A DNA stretch of 64,000 bases from Niabella yanshanensis (GCF_034424215.1 NZ_CP139960.1:1736001-1800000), one strand, 5' to 3'; shown: positions 17,386 through 26,210, counted from the stretch's first letter. The notes: generated from the sequence alone by a model not told the origin. Translations and numbers: made by a program.

Positions 17386-18057
17386 CTATCTTTTGTTCAC
17401 AGCTCTGATAAATGTGCTTCCAAAACCAAAATCATGGCCGGAGGTCAAAAGGTTTATTACCGCATTATCTGCAGAAATATCGATGGTAGAGGTTTGTGTT
17501 GTGATCCAATACCTGGTAAATATGGATCTGTTTCTATCGCTAAAATTTATAAGCTTAGGGCCACCGGCAACATACCCATTTGCATTCGTGAATAAGAGTT
17601 TCATGTTCATAGAATATCCGTACTTTATGGTTTCAACGTCTATTCCATCAGATAAAGAAGAATATAAATCGCTGCTTTTTATTTTACTCCGTATCATATA
17701 CTTGCATAAAACGCTATCCAATACGTCCACATCAACAGAGTTAATATCTGCAAGGGGCATTTGCGGAACAGAATCCATCCTGGCCTGATTAATATTGAGG
17801 AAGGCCAGTTCAAAGCTTCTGTTATTAGCAGCAAACAATGTAATGTTCCCGGTTTTAAGGGTATCCTCTAAACCCGGAACGCGGCTGATTGCTTTTAACA
17901 AAGAGTCGTATACGCCTGTTTGAGATTGAAGATACTCATACGCATTCCCACGAAAATTAATTTCAGGCGCTTTCGCACTTTTATAGGTGTTGTCTATTTT
18001 AGTACAGCCCCCTATAGCAAATACTATTAAAGACACTATAATTGCATTTAGTTTCAT
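17386..18057 (-). CDS. FAS1 (fasciclin) domain lipoprotein, first copy
   Basis: 223 residues, lipoprotein signal with Cys18 (VFAIGGCTK). One FAS1 domain: 'AYEYLQSQTGVYDSLLKAISRVPG', 'TGNITLFAANNRSFELAFLN' and 'LCKYMIRSKIKSSDLYSSL', the last corresponding to the conserved FAS1 H2 region. Adhesion-type surface lipoprotein. Paralogous in position and length to the product at 10840. The first seven codons after the start are typical for lipoprotein signals. Confidence 0.8.
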   Translation of the reverse strand: MKLNAIIVSLIVFAIGGCTKIDNTYKSAKAPEINFRGNAYEYLQSQTGVYDSLLKAISRVPGLEDTLKTGNITLFAANNRSFELAFLNINQARMDSVPQMPLADINSVDVDVLDSVLCKYMIRSKIKSSDLYSSLSDGIDVETIKYGYSMNMKLLFTNANGYVAGGPKLINFSDRNRSIFTRYWITTQTSTIDISADNAVINLLTSGHDFGFGSTFIRAVNKR

Positions 18058-18115
18058 TTAAATTCTATTTATCTTCAGAAATTATGCTTTAGTAAATATG
18101 TGTACGACCAGCGAT

Positions 18116-19717
18116 TTACCGACCTAACCAGTAACTATTTTGAACTAATGTGGTGTTATTGTTCAATACTTCCTGCGCAAGCGGCCAGTAAATACCATCA
18201 CGGGTAAGGAGTTCGTTAAAAGAGGCGTTATTTTTTAATAAGCGATTTTCTCTTACTAAGTCATACCAGTGCCATCCCTCTCCTACAAGCTCCCTTCTCC
18301 TTTCCTTAAAAATCTCTTTAATTATTTCTTCAGGATCAGTAGAAGTGCCTAATACATTATCCAGCCCCCGAGAAGTGCGTACACTATTGAGCAATGTAGT
18401 TGCATCCGTATACTTACCTAATACGGTTAATGCTTCTGCCCGCAATAGTTTGATTTCTTCCAGGCGCGTAAATACCAACGAAGAGGTAAATTGAGCAAAC
18501 ATGCCGGTTGCAGCGCCATCATCTACTATCCTTATCTTTTTGAATACGGGAATTTCTGCATTGTAGTTTTCAAAATAATTAGTTAGCAAAGACCCTTCTT
18601 CTGTCGCAGTTGGGTCTACACCAAATCTTTCGTCCTTACCGTTGGTATGGGCGAACATGTCTACAATTGCCGTTTTAGGTATATAAAGATCTGGCAACAA
18701 TTTAGACATAGGAAAGGACGGCGTATTAGCCAGCGTTAACTGCTCTATATGTCCGTTAAAAGTAGCTTCGCCATCTTGCTTAATAAACGAAAAAGAAAAT
18801 ATAGGATAGATATCGGTGCCATTTGTTCCCCTGTTAAAGAGGCCGGAATTCGAAGAAGATACCATGGTATTGGTAGATACGGTAGCTATTCTGCTTTTGG
18901 AATAGTTGTTCATGATAAACTCCGTATAAATAGCCGCATTTACGTAATCTTCTTTCCAGGCAGAAATATGCGCTAATATGGAATAAGCGGCAATCCGGCT
19001 AAAGGGCCTTCCTCCCCATTCGGCCTGGGAATAATCATAATAATTATTAGGGAATTTAAAATCTTCCCCGGATACAGAGTATAAATAAGGTAGATTGGAA
19101 GCAACAGCAATAAGTTCGCTCTCAGCAAAACTCAACACGGCATTTTTGTCAGTGCGTGTGATTTCCGGAAAATTTTGTCCTTCGCCCGAAGTAGTGATCA
19201 ATGGGACATCGCCCCATATACGCACCATATAAAAATAAGCAAATGCTCTTAAAGCTCTTGCCTGGGCTATATCCAAATTCAGATAAGACTCTGTATATCT
19301 TGCATCGGCAAGGCAACCTGCTACGTTTTCAATAAATACATTGCTGGCATTTATCATTGCATAAAATTTCCTCCAGTTGCTTGCCTCATCAATTAAACGG
19401 TACGATGCATTAAGCTGTCCGTCAATTACGGCCTTTAAATCGGGTCTTGTTACAGCCTTAAAATCACCGCTGCGTAACTCGCCATATATCCAGTGCGCAT
19501 TATTGTTAGCCACTGCAGCACGAAATAACCCATATAGACCAATAAGCCCGCCACGTGCATCGTCATAGGAGTCCCAACTGGCGGCTTCGGTAGCTACACG
19601 GGTAGAATCGACATCTAATTTTTTATTGCAAGACCAACTGCCGGCCATTATTGCCGCCCAAATAAACAGGCAAATGATTCGTTGTATATATTTTTTTGAG
19701 GAAACCATTTTTTTCAT
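18116..19717 (-). CDS. RagB/SusD-family surface lipoprotein, first copy
   Basis: 533 residues, lipoprotein signal with Cys30 (MAGSWSCNKKLDVDS). SusD features: 'DARGGLIGLYGLFRAAV' early, 'AQARALRAFAYFYMVRIWGDVPLI' in the TPR-like core, and the C-terminal 'IFKERRRELVGEGWHWYDLVREN'. It is 11 bases after the stop of its SusC and thus its cognate lid. It resembles the second SusD of the operon more in layout than in sequence. Confidence 0.93.
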   Translation of the reverse strand: MKKMVSSKKYIQRIICLFIWAAIMAGSWSCNKKLDVDSTRVATEAASWDSYDDARGGLIGLYGLFRAAVANNNAHWIYGELRSGDFKAVTRPDLKAVIDGQLNASYRLIDEASNWRKFYAMINASNVFIENVAGCLADARYTESYLNLDIAQARALRAFAYFYMVRIWGDVPLITTSGEGQNFPEITRTDKNAVLSFAESELIAVASNLPYLYSVSGEDFKFPNNYYDYSQAEWGGRPFSRIAAYSILAHISAWKEDYVNAAIYTEFIMNNYSKSRIATVSTNTMVSSSNSGLFNRGTNGTDIYPIFSFSFIKQDGEATFNGHIEQLTLANTPSFPMSKLLPDLYIPKTAIVDMFAHTNGKDERFGVDPTATEEGSLLTNYFENYNAEIPVFKKIRIVDDGAATGMFAQFTSSLVFTRLEEIKLLRAEALTVLGKYTDATTLLNSVRTSRGLDNVLGTSTDPEEIIKEIFKERRRELVGEGWHWYDLVRENRLLKNNASFNELLTRDGIYWPLAQEVLNNNTTLVQNSYWLGR

Positions 19718-19728
19718 TTTACAGTTGG

Positions 19729-22650
19729 TTAAAAATCAAGCTTAAGTCCTACAATTACCGATTTGGGCAAAGGCAATCCATCGCCCCGGTAATAACCGTT
19801 GTAATTGACCAATTCCGGATCGTCGCCATTAAATTTTGTAAACGTCAGTAAGTTGGTGCCGGTTACGTAAAGCAGGCTTCTTTTAAAGGCTTTACCTCTC
19901 AGCATTTTAGAAAAATCGTAGCCCAGGGAAAGCGACCTTAATTTTAGAAAAGAAAGATTTTCAAGAAAGATGTCCTGGTCTGACCTATATGGAGAGGTAT
20001 TGCTCCAAACGTTGTACACCGGGTAGATGCTTAAATCCTGTTTTTTCTCCCAATAGGTAATTTCCTTTACGGAGTTGATATCCTGTACAGCCTCGGAATT
20101 AATAAAATCCATCCTTTTGGAAGCGTAATAATTTAGTGCTTTGTGCCCAAGTGCGTAGTACAATTGTACATCCAGCGTAAAGGATTTTAAAGCTATTGAA
20201 GTACCAAGCCCCCCTGAAATTTTGGGCATGTAATTACCTTTTAGTACTTTATCTTCATTATCAATTGTGTTATCGCTGTTTACATCAACCCATTTGGCAT
20301 CACCTACCTTTACCGGCACTCCCCGTACCGTAAGGCCTGCGGGAATCTCACTGGTGTTATTATAAATTCCTGCATTTTGCAATATCCAAAACTGATCGGC
20401 GGCCTCCCCTACTTTTAGTTTATTATCCCCGATGACAATTTCGTCAAACCCGCCGGGCAATGCTTTTAACACATTCTTATTATAATTGGCATTCCAGCTA
20501 ATGTCCCAATACAAATCGCTTGCTTTGCTCCTAACCAAATTAGCTTTAACTGTCAGGTCAACTCCTTTATTGTTTACATGTAACCCCGATTTATAGGCAC
20601 TGATGTAGCCCCATTCGGCGGCAACAGGAACGGGGAATAACCCGTTTTTATCATCTTTATTATATATATCTAATCCAATCGTTAGCCGGTCCTGCATAAA
20701 ACCGATCATTGCCCCTACTTGCAACTTATCTACATATGACCAGGGAATGTCATATCCAACCCACCCTGTTGTGTAAGGCCTGGACAAACCGGCAATACCG
20801 GCATAGGATCCTATAGTGGGCTCATTGCCCCAGCCAAGATCCACACGATATTGAGGTCCGGCCTGATACCTGTCATCCGAAAATGTTTTACCGAGTCTGC
20901 TCCATGCAGCATTTAAAGAGAAAGCAGAAAAGCCATCCCTCTCTTTCATTAAATGATTTTTGATATCCCAGTTTGCTCCCGCACCATATCCTGTAAACCA
21001 TTTGTGTGTTACCGGCATGGCTGAAGAACCATCTCTACGAATCAATGCATTAACTGATAAAATATCGCTAAGTTCGTACGTAGCATTTCCTCCTAAAGAA
21101 AACAGGGCGGTTCTCATTTTGCTGGGGAAATAATGAACAACTACAGGGGGTTCCAAATAATCTCCGGCATTCCTATCTCCGTTCACGATTACCGACTTGA
21201 TAAAATCATTAGGCGTATTATAGGCGTATGCATAGTTATAACGGTATATATCACTATTAAAACTTTGCAACACACCTAATTTCAAACGCTGATCATTTGA
21301 AAAATCAAAGGAATAATCAAGAGAATGATTGGTAATTAGCCGCTGATTATAGCCAAAATAAGCGGACGTAAAATTATTTGTTTCCAAAAGCGTACTGGGC
21401 CAAAAAACATCTCTTAACCCTTCATTATAGTCGAACCCTATTTTTCCCAGATAATGGAATCCTTTTAAGGAAGCTTCCAATGCTAAATAGCCTTCCAGTG
21501 CATTGTTAGCATTCTTATCAATAGTAATTCTCTTATCAAATTGGGACAAGTAAGCTGAATACATGTCTTTATTAGGCGTAAGCGGATTGGCCAGGTCTGG
21601 GATATAACGCTGCTCAGCCAGCCGATCTCTTATACTACGGTTTCTCTGACGTTCCAAACGATTATAGGAGATCATACTTGATACCATTAGCCATTCCAAA
21701 GGAGCTACATTCAGCATAAAATTGGCTCCGTACTTGGAAATGGAGGTATTGTCGGCGCTATTGGCATTTTTTGCCATACTTCCAAAAAATCTGTAATTAG
21801 CTCTATCTGTTCCCGCGCTAATTCCAAAGTTGGCATTATACAAAGCAGCCGTTTTGTAATATTCATCAGTCCAGTTAGCGGCCCCATAGTAGTCGTTATT
21901 GGTTGAATCCCGTAGGTATTGAGGGTAGTTTAGCGCATCATTCAATGTGCCATACTTGTTATAAAACTGTTGTCTGAACTGGTTTTCATAACTTGCGTTA
22001 ATGGGTGTAACCCGGTTTGCCGCTACTATTCCATAATAGGAATTGATAGATAAATCGAAAGAAGAACTTTTTTTGGTAGTGATCCAAATAGCGCCGTTTG
22101 AAGCAATAGGCCCCAAAGACGCCAATTCAAGTGGATTCTTAAGTATTTCTATAGATTCAATGTTGTCAGCGTCTACTATTGTCATCAAATTAGTAGCCGG
22201 TCCGATACGGTTAAAATCGTATTTCTGAATATCATAAGCAAAAGGATTATCTGTGAGCAGCGGTAATCCATTTACATAAACTGCCGGTTGCTGATCATAT
22301 AAATACTTCTTGTTCAGCAGGGGAGCAGACAAACCGTGAATAAACACATTTTGAGCTACGCCTGGTTCCCCGGTTGGCTCTTGTATATATGTTCCTGCAG
22401 CATTTCCCTTAATATATTGCTGAACGGATATATACGGGTTTCTGGTAACATTATCTAAAATTAATTTATTATTAGCTGAAGAAACTTTAGCGTACTTAAT
22501 ACCAATAGTCGGTGTTAAGATCAAAGAATCGACGGTTGAAGATGTATCGCTGGTATCTCTTGTCTGAGCGCTAGCCCCTATCGAGCAGCCAATAAGAAAT
22601 AATTGAAAAATAATATTTCCTAGTAAACCTATACCTTTTACTATTCTCAT
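19729..22650 (-). CDS. SusC/RagA-type TonB-dependent transporter lacking the N-terminal regulatory domain
   Basis: 973 residues. Signal peptide (cut near GASAQ) and then, instead of the usual CarboxypepD_reg-like domain and VVVTG TonB box, a linker of about 60 residues leading directly to the plug ('NVFIHGLSAPLLN', 'DADNIESIEILKNPLELASLGPIASNGAIWITTK'). The barrel ends 'VIVGLKLDF' with C-terminal Phe. Plug and barrel place it in the SusC family, but it is short at the N-terminus, so its TonB coupling may differ from the second SusC. First gene of the eleven-gene operon; 241 bases separate it from the upstream methyltransferase gene. Confidence 0.9.
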   Translation of the reverse strand: MRIVKGIGLLGNIIFQLFLIGCSIGASAQTRDTSDTSSTVDSLILTPTIGIKYAKVSSANNKLILDNVTRNPYISVQQYIKGNAAGTYIQEPTGEPGVAQNVFIHGLSAPLLNKKYLYDQQPAVYVNGLPLLTDNPFAYDIQKYDFNRIGPATNLMTIVDADNIESIEILKNPLELASLGPIASNGAIWITTKKSSSFDLSINSYYGIVAANRVTPINASYENQFRQQFYNKYGTLNDALNYPQYLRDSTNNDYYGAANWTDEYYKTAALYNANFGISAGTDRANYRFFGSMAKNANSADNTSISKYGANFMLNVAPLEWLMVSSMISYNRLERQRNRSIRDRLAEQRYIPDLANPLTPNKDMYSAYLSQFDKRITIDKNANNALEGYLALEASLKGFHYLGKIGFDYNEGLRDVFWPSTLLETNNFTSAYFGYNQRLITNHSLDYSFDFSNDQRLKLGVLQSFNSDIYRYNYAYAYNTPNDFIKSVIVNGDRNAGDYLEPPVVVHYFPSKMRTALFSLGGNATYELSDILSVNALIRRDGSSAMPVTHKWFTGYGAGANWDIKNHLMKERDGFSAFSLNAAWSRLGKTFSDDRYQAGPQYRVDLGWGNEPTIGSYAGIAGLSRPYTTGWVGYDIPWSYVDKLQVGAMIGFMQDRLTIGLDIYNKDDKNGLFPVPVAAEWGYISAYKSGLHVNNKGVDLTVKANLVRSKASDLYWDISWNANYNKNVLKALPGGFDEIVIGDNKLKVGEAADQFWILQNAGIYNNTSEIPAGLTVRGVPVKVGDAKWVDVNSDNTIDNEDKVLKGNYMPKISGGLGTSIALKSFTLDVQLYYALGHKALNYYASKRMDFINSEAVQDINSVKEITYWEKKQDLSIYPVYNVWSNTSPYRSDQDIFLENLSFLKLRSLSLGYDFSKMLRGKAFKRSLLYVTGTNLLTFTKFNGDDPELVNYNGYYRGDGLPLPKSVIVGLKLDF

Positions 22651-22808
22651 CTAGTTAATTGTTTTTAGTTTATTCGTACGCCGGCAATTGTTAAATTTTC
22701 AGCCCTGATATTTTTTAACATTTGTATAAAAGGCGCTGGAAACTTCGTTAGAAACTATACAGCCAATGCTAAGCTATCTGGTCTTGAATGTAAATGTATA
22801 GACTAAAA

Positions 22809-22844
22809 ATGCGTAAAATAATGCGCAACCGTATGCGCAAAATT
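22809..22844. promoter_or_regulatory. Three 12-bp units with a LacI-like operator upstream of the SusC operon
   Basis: Three 12-base units stand in register: ATGCGTAAAATA (22809-22820), ATGCGCAACCGT (22821-22832) and ATGCGCAAAATT (22833-22844). The second and third together form TGCGCAACCGTATGCGCA (22822-22839), a dyad around a central CG like LacI/PurR-family operators. It overlaps the proposed -7 region of the operon and resembles the site at 28973-28996. No regulator gene is in the window. Confidence 0.5.
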
Positions 22845-22866
22845 TAACAATTTAATATTGTGGCAA
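22838..22866 (-). promoter_or_regulatory. Possible Bacteroidota-type promoter of the SusCD/M60 operon
   Basis: On the minus strand TTG (22866-22864) lies about 17 bases before TTAAATTTTG (22847-22838), one base off the TAnnTTTG -7 consensus. The transcript would have a leader of about 180 bases. The match is imperfect; the overlap with the palindromic operator is what makes it plausible. Confidence 0.3.
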
Positions 22867-22891
22867 TACGAGGACGTTGAGCAAAAACGTT

Positions 22892-24271
22892 TCAGTTGTT
22901 AATTTTTTGCTTCAAAATACGCAGTTCTTTGGGGTAATAATTGTTGATTCTATTGGGCAGCACATTCATCCATCCTAAGGCATGATTGTTATAGGTAGCG
23001 AGTTGCCAGCCGCTGGTCCAGCCGGTATTTTCTATGGTATTTTTTTGAAGATAAGAAATAGATTCGGAGAGCTGTAATTCAGTGCGACCAATTGCTTCCC
23101 CTACCATTCTGCTCATAGCCAATGCATGATCCGGAATTAGCTTTTTATGGGCCAGCTCTCCCAATAAAGTACCGGAATAAATAATTCTCAGATGTTGTAA
23201 TATGAGATCAAAGTCTCCAAACAAAGCAGCAGGCCATGCATATATTTTATCATTCACCTGTATCAACTCGTTGTTATCAGGGTTAGCCCATGCAGCAACC
23301 AATGGCGATAATTGTTTTGTTGCAGCCTTTATTGCATGTCTGTTTTTGTTCTTGTAAATATCGCCTTCATGGAGTTGGAAAGCGGCTAAAAAAAATCCTT
23401 CACCTTTTGCAAGATGCGGCCAGAAACGATAGCCCCTATTTCCTGATGAGGTTACAGCTTCAGTTATATGCCAATCATCCTGTATCTTGAAGGAGATATT
23501 AGATAAAGCAAACTCACTGGTCAACCAGTCAGCAATATCTTCATCTTCCTGTTGAGAATAAGAGCAGGTGGAATAGATTAGCACACCGCCTTCTTTGAGC
23601 GCCGGCAGCACATCGGCTAAAATCCTTTGCTGACGCTGGCTACAGAGCACCACGTTATTTTCGCTCCACTCATCAATGGCTTCTTCATCTCTGCGAAACA
23701 AACCGCTGCCGCTACAGGGAGCATCTACCAAGATCACATCAAAATATCCTTTCAGCTTTGAAAAATCTTTGGGATCATTATTCGTAACAACCACACTGCT
23801 ACTACCCCACTTTACGATATTATCTTTTAGTATGTTAACGCGTTGCCTGATCACCTCATTGCTCACCAGCAAACTTCCTGGAGATAGAAGCGATTGCAGG
23901 TGGGTTGATTTGCCGCCAGGCGCTGCACAAAGATCTAAGACACGTAAAGGATTCGACACATCAACAGACTGTTGTAGTGCCTGCTCCAGAAACATACTGC
24001 TGGCCTCCTGTACATAGTAAGTGCCAGCATGAAATAAAGGGTCAAAAGTAAAGGATGGCCGTTCAGACAAATAGTATCCGTTGCTGGTCCATGGTATCGG
24101 CATGCAATTGATATCTCTGTCGTTAAACGATTGCAAAACAACTTCCGGCTTTGCAGGATTTAATCTTATAGAAGTAACAGGTATATCAGCATTATGTATG
24201 TCTACAAATTGCTGTTCATTAAAGCCGGGCAGTCCCTGTAAAGACTGTATTAAAGCGGAAGGTAATTGCAC
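22892..24271 (-). CDS. RNA (cytosine-C5) methyltransferase, NOL1/NOP2/Sun family (RsmF-like)
   Basis: SAM-dependent m5C methyltransferase of rRNA or tRNA. Motif I 'VLDLCAAPGGKSTHL', motif IV 'ILVDAPCSGSGLFRR' and motif VI 'LIYSTCSYSQQEDEDI' carry the two Cys of the family mechanism (PC and TC). A C-terminal region ending 'HALGWMNVLPNRINNYYPKELRIL' matches the RsmF-type RNA-binding tail. The frame extends to 24298, but the family start (LPSALIQSLQG) suggests a GTG start at 24271. It is the gene upstream of the SusC operon, on the same strand and separated by 241 bases. Confidence 0.88.
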   Translation of the reverse strand: MQLPSALIQSLQGLPGFNEQQFVDIHNADIPVTSIRLNPAKPEVVLQSFNDRDINCMPIPWTSNGYYLSERPSFTFDPLFHAGTYYVQEASSMFLEQALQQSVDVSNPLRVLDLCAAPGGKSTHLQSLLSPGSLLVSNEVIRQRVNILKDNIVKWGSSSVVVTNNDPKDFSKLKGYFDVILVDAPCSGSGLFRRDEEAIDEWSENNVVLCSQRQQRILADVLPALKEGGVLIYSTCSYSQQEDEDIADWLTSEFALSNISFKIQDDWHITEAVTSSGNRGYRFWPHLAKGEGFFLAAFQLHEGDIYKNKNRHAIKAATKQLSPLVAAWANPDNNELIQVNDKIYAWPAALFGDFDLILQHLRIIYSGTLLGELAHKKLIPDHALAMSRMVGEAIGRTELQLSESISYLQKNTIENTGWTSGWQLATYNNHALGWMNVLPNRINNYYPKELRILKQKINN

Positions 24272-24359
24272 CCCGCAAAAATAAACAAAGCACGACAAAA
24301 CTTTATTTGACCGGGCTTTAATATTTTGTACAGAAAAAGAATGAGACGGCTATAGCCTA

Positions 24360-25160
24360 CTACACCCGCACAGTAAAACTCTGTTTTTCTTTGAACTCTT
24401 TTCTGAAGCTAACGATGCCGATATAAAACAGATCTATATCGCAGGATACGGCTTCATGTTGAACGATATTTTTCCAGGCTGTTTCCATTCCCTTGCTCCA
24501 ATGTATATCATCAAAAACCAAAAGCGTGTCATTGTGTACGTGGGGCAGCAGTTGCTGAAAATACCTTTCAGTAGGCTCCTGACGATGATTGCCGTCGATA
24601 AAAGCCAGATCAATACGTTGATTCGTACCTAATACATCATCCAGCGTGGAATCGAAATTCCCACGCACCAATTCTATATTCCGAATATGAAGCTGCCGAA
24701 AATTATCCAGTGCTTTGTCAGCTACGCTGGATGCGCCTTCCATAGTAATCACTTTTGCTGAGGGATTGCCCAAAGCTAAATAGCTGCTGGTAATACCTAA
24801 TGATGTTCCCAGCTCAAGTATCGTTTGTGGCTGGTAAAATTTTGCCATCCGGTATAATAACTGTCCGAACTTTTTTGGCTTTGCTGCATTTTTTGCAATA
24901 GAGCTAACAGTTCTTCTATCAGAGGATGTAGCTGATGAGCCGGCTCCCATATCTTCAATCAGCAATTCAGTGGAATCGGAGAGCAATTGCTTTCTGAGCT
25001 GCTCTACTTTTTCATATGCTTCATACTTCGTAAAATCATTCATCACTTTCGTGATAAACTCATATACAAAAGGAGAATGCATACCATGTCCCTTACTGTT
25101 GGCAGCATGAACATAATACTTAAAATACTTAGCGGCAGCTTGTAAAGGAGAATAAACCAT
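24360..25160 (-). CDS. Class I SAM-dependent methyltransferase (O-methyltransferase-like)
   Basis: About 266 residues from the ATG at 25160 (MVYSPLQAAAKYFKYYVHAA). The upstream frame to 25310 translates a tandem repeat and is not coding. Motif I 'TILELGTSLGITSSYLA', then 'VITMEGASSVADKALDNF', 'VLGTNQRIDLAFIDGNHRQE' (motif IV-like) and 'LLVFDDIHWSKGMETAW'. This is the YrrM/CmoB-like class of small-molecule O-methyltransferases widespread in Bacteroidota; the substrate is unknown. It lies downstream of folA on the same strand. Confidence 0.8.
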   Translation of the reverse strand: MVYSPLQAAAKYFKYYVHAANSKGHGMHSPFVYEFITKVMNDFTKYEAYEKVEQLRKQLLSDSTELLIEDMGAGSSATSSDRRTVSSIAKNAAKPKKFGQLLYRMAKFYQPQTILELGTSLGITSSYLALGNPSAKVITMEGASSVADKALDNFRQLHIRNIELVRGNFDSTLDDVLGTNQRIDLAFIDGNHRQEPTERYFQQLLPHVHNDTLLVFDDIHWSKGMETAWKNIVQHEAVSCDIDLFYIGIVSFRKEFKEKQSFTVRV

Positions 25161-25173
25161 GGGAAATAATTTT

Positions 25174-25218
25174 GATATTGGATACTGGATGCTGGATATT
25201 GGATGACCGGTGATGGAT
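25174..25218. repeat. Degenerate 7-bp tandem repeat (GATATTG units)
   Basis: Successive units GATATTG, GATACTG, GATGCTG, GATATTG, then GATGACC and a GGTGATG variant, in the gap between the methyltransferase start and folA. On the minus strand it reads as repeated ATCCAGC/ATCCAAT. Such repeats are frequent in intergenic DNA of this group and can expand or shrink by slippage. Confidence 0.6.
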
Positions 25219-25294
25219 CGTACATCACACTCCGTAGATAGAGCTGGGTGACAAATAACGGACGACGGGTAAAGAACTACTTCCTGCTCCCTGT

Positions 25295-25786
25295 TCACTT
25301 CCGCTCCCACACTTCATAAGTGTAATCAAAAGCATGTTTATCGTCTGCCTTATTTTGAATCGAGCTCACCAGCTTCCATTCTTTTTCTTCAATTACGGGG
25401 AAATGGGTATCGCCCTCTATCACCGTATCAACACGTGTCAGATAAATCCTGTTAGCTTTGGGATAATACATTTTATATATTTCTCCCCCGCCTATGACCA
25501 TCAGTTCTTTTACATCGGCTTCTTTCATCATAAATGCTACATCTTTCACACTGTTTAAAACAATGGCGCCATCGATCTTTAATCCCTTTTGATTACTCAA
25601 CACGATATTCTTTCTACCGGGCAACGGTCTCTTAAAGCTTTCAAAAGTTTTGCGCCCCATTACAACCGGCATTCCCCAGGTAACATTTTTAAAATGCTTC
25701 ATGTCATCCGGTAAACTCCATACCAGGCGGTTGTCTTTGCCGATTACATTGTTATTAGATGCTGCCACTACTAATGAAATAATCAT
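25295..25786 (-). CDS. folA: Dihydrofolate reductase
   Basis: 163 residues from the ATG at 25786 (MIISLVVAASNNNVIGKDNR); the longer frame to 25900 translates repeat DNA and is rejected. Reduces dihydrofolate to tetrahydrofolate with NADPH. Key motifs: 'NVIGKDNRLVWSLPDDMKHF' with the catalytic Asp, 'PVVMGRKTFESFKRPLPGRKNIV', 'LMVIGGGEIYKMYYPKA' (NADPH Gly motif) and 'YTYEVWERK' at the end. Usual length. It regenerates the cofactor oxidised by ThyA, encoded two genes upstream on the same strand, with a broken IVP gene between them. Confidence 0.95.
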   Translation of the reverse strand: MIISLVVAASNNNVIGKDNRLVWSLPDDMKHFKNVTWGMPVVMGRKTFESFKRPLPGRKNIVLSNQKGLKIDGAIVLNSVKDVAFMMKEADVKELMVIGGGEIYKMYYPKANRIYLTRVDTVIEGDTHFPVIEEKEWKLVSSIQNKADDKHAFDYTYEVWERK

Positions 25787-25792
25787 AAGAAT

Positions 25793-25824
25793 ATAGAATT
25801 TTGAATGTAGAATGTAAAATGTAT
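25793..25824. repeat. Degenerate GAATGTA-type repeat, inner flank of the IVP unit
   Basis: The plus strand has AGAATT, then GAATGTAGAATGTAAAATGT, repeating GAATGTA with variation. The core AGAATGTAAAATGT (25809-25822) matches the complement of ATATTTAACATTCT at 26238-26251 at 12 of 14 positions, so the two copies bracket the IVP gene as inverted repeats. Confidence 0.5.
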
Positions 25825-25844
25825 AACGTAAGATGCAAGGAGTA

Positions 25845-26210
25845 TTATTTATTATTTGAATTCCTTTTAGCAGTCTCTCTGCTTGCAGTAAAGATAGCAA
25901 CGAGTTCGTTACATTCCTTAAACGCCGGCAATAGAATATCGTTCACAATTACAGGTTTTTCTATAATTATTCTCAGATTAATCTTTGTTTCCCGCAACTC
26001 TTTCAAAAGTACTCCCATTTTATGTATGAAGTCAGCCTTTGACTCTGCAGCTTGTACCTCTCCATACAATAGAGCAGGTGCCGTTCCGCTTTTACATAAT
26101 TGATGCGCTAAATTGCTCCCTGTTTTAGTAAATGGCAGGAGGTCGCACACATTAAGCATCATGATTGCAAACTAAACCAGCCTGCCCTCAAGATTATATA
26201 CTCGTTCCAT
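25845..26210 (-). pseudogene. Four-helix-bundle protein (23S rRNA IVP family) with an in-frame amber codon
   Basis: Reading from ATG at 26210 gives MERVYNLEGRLV, then TAG (26174-26172), then FAIMMLNVCDLLPFTKTG and onward for 107 more codons to the stop at 25845. Without the TAG, which replaces a likely GAG, the product is about 121 residues and fits the family: 'LAHQLCKSGTAPALLYGEVQAAES', 'DFIHKMGVLLKELRETKINL' and 'ECNELVAIF'. It may still be translated from the ATG at 26162 as a 105-residue protein missing the first half of helix 1. It lies between thyA and folA and is flanked by inverted degenerate repeats. Confidence 0.8.

Noticed and set aside
25161-25310. N-terminal extension of the SAM methyltransferase
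   Set aside because: The extra 50 residues translate the GATATTG repeat and have no family similarity.
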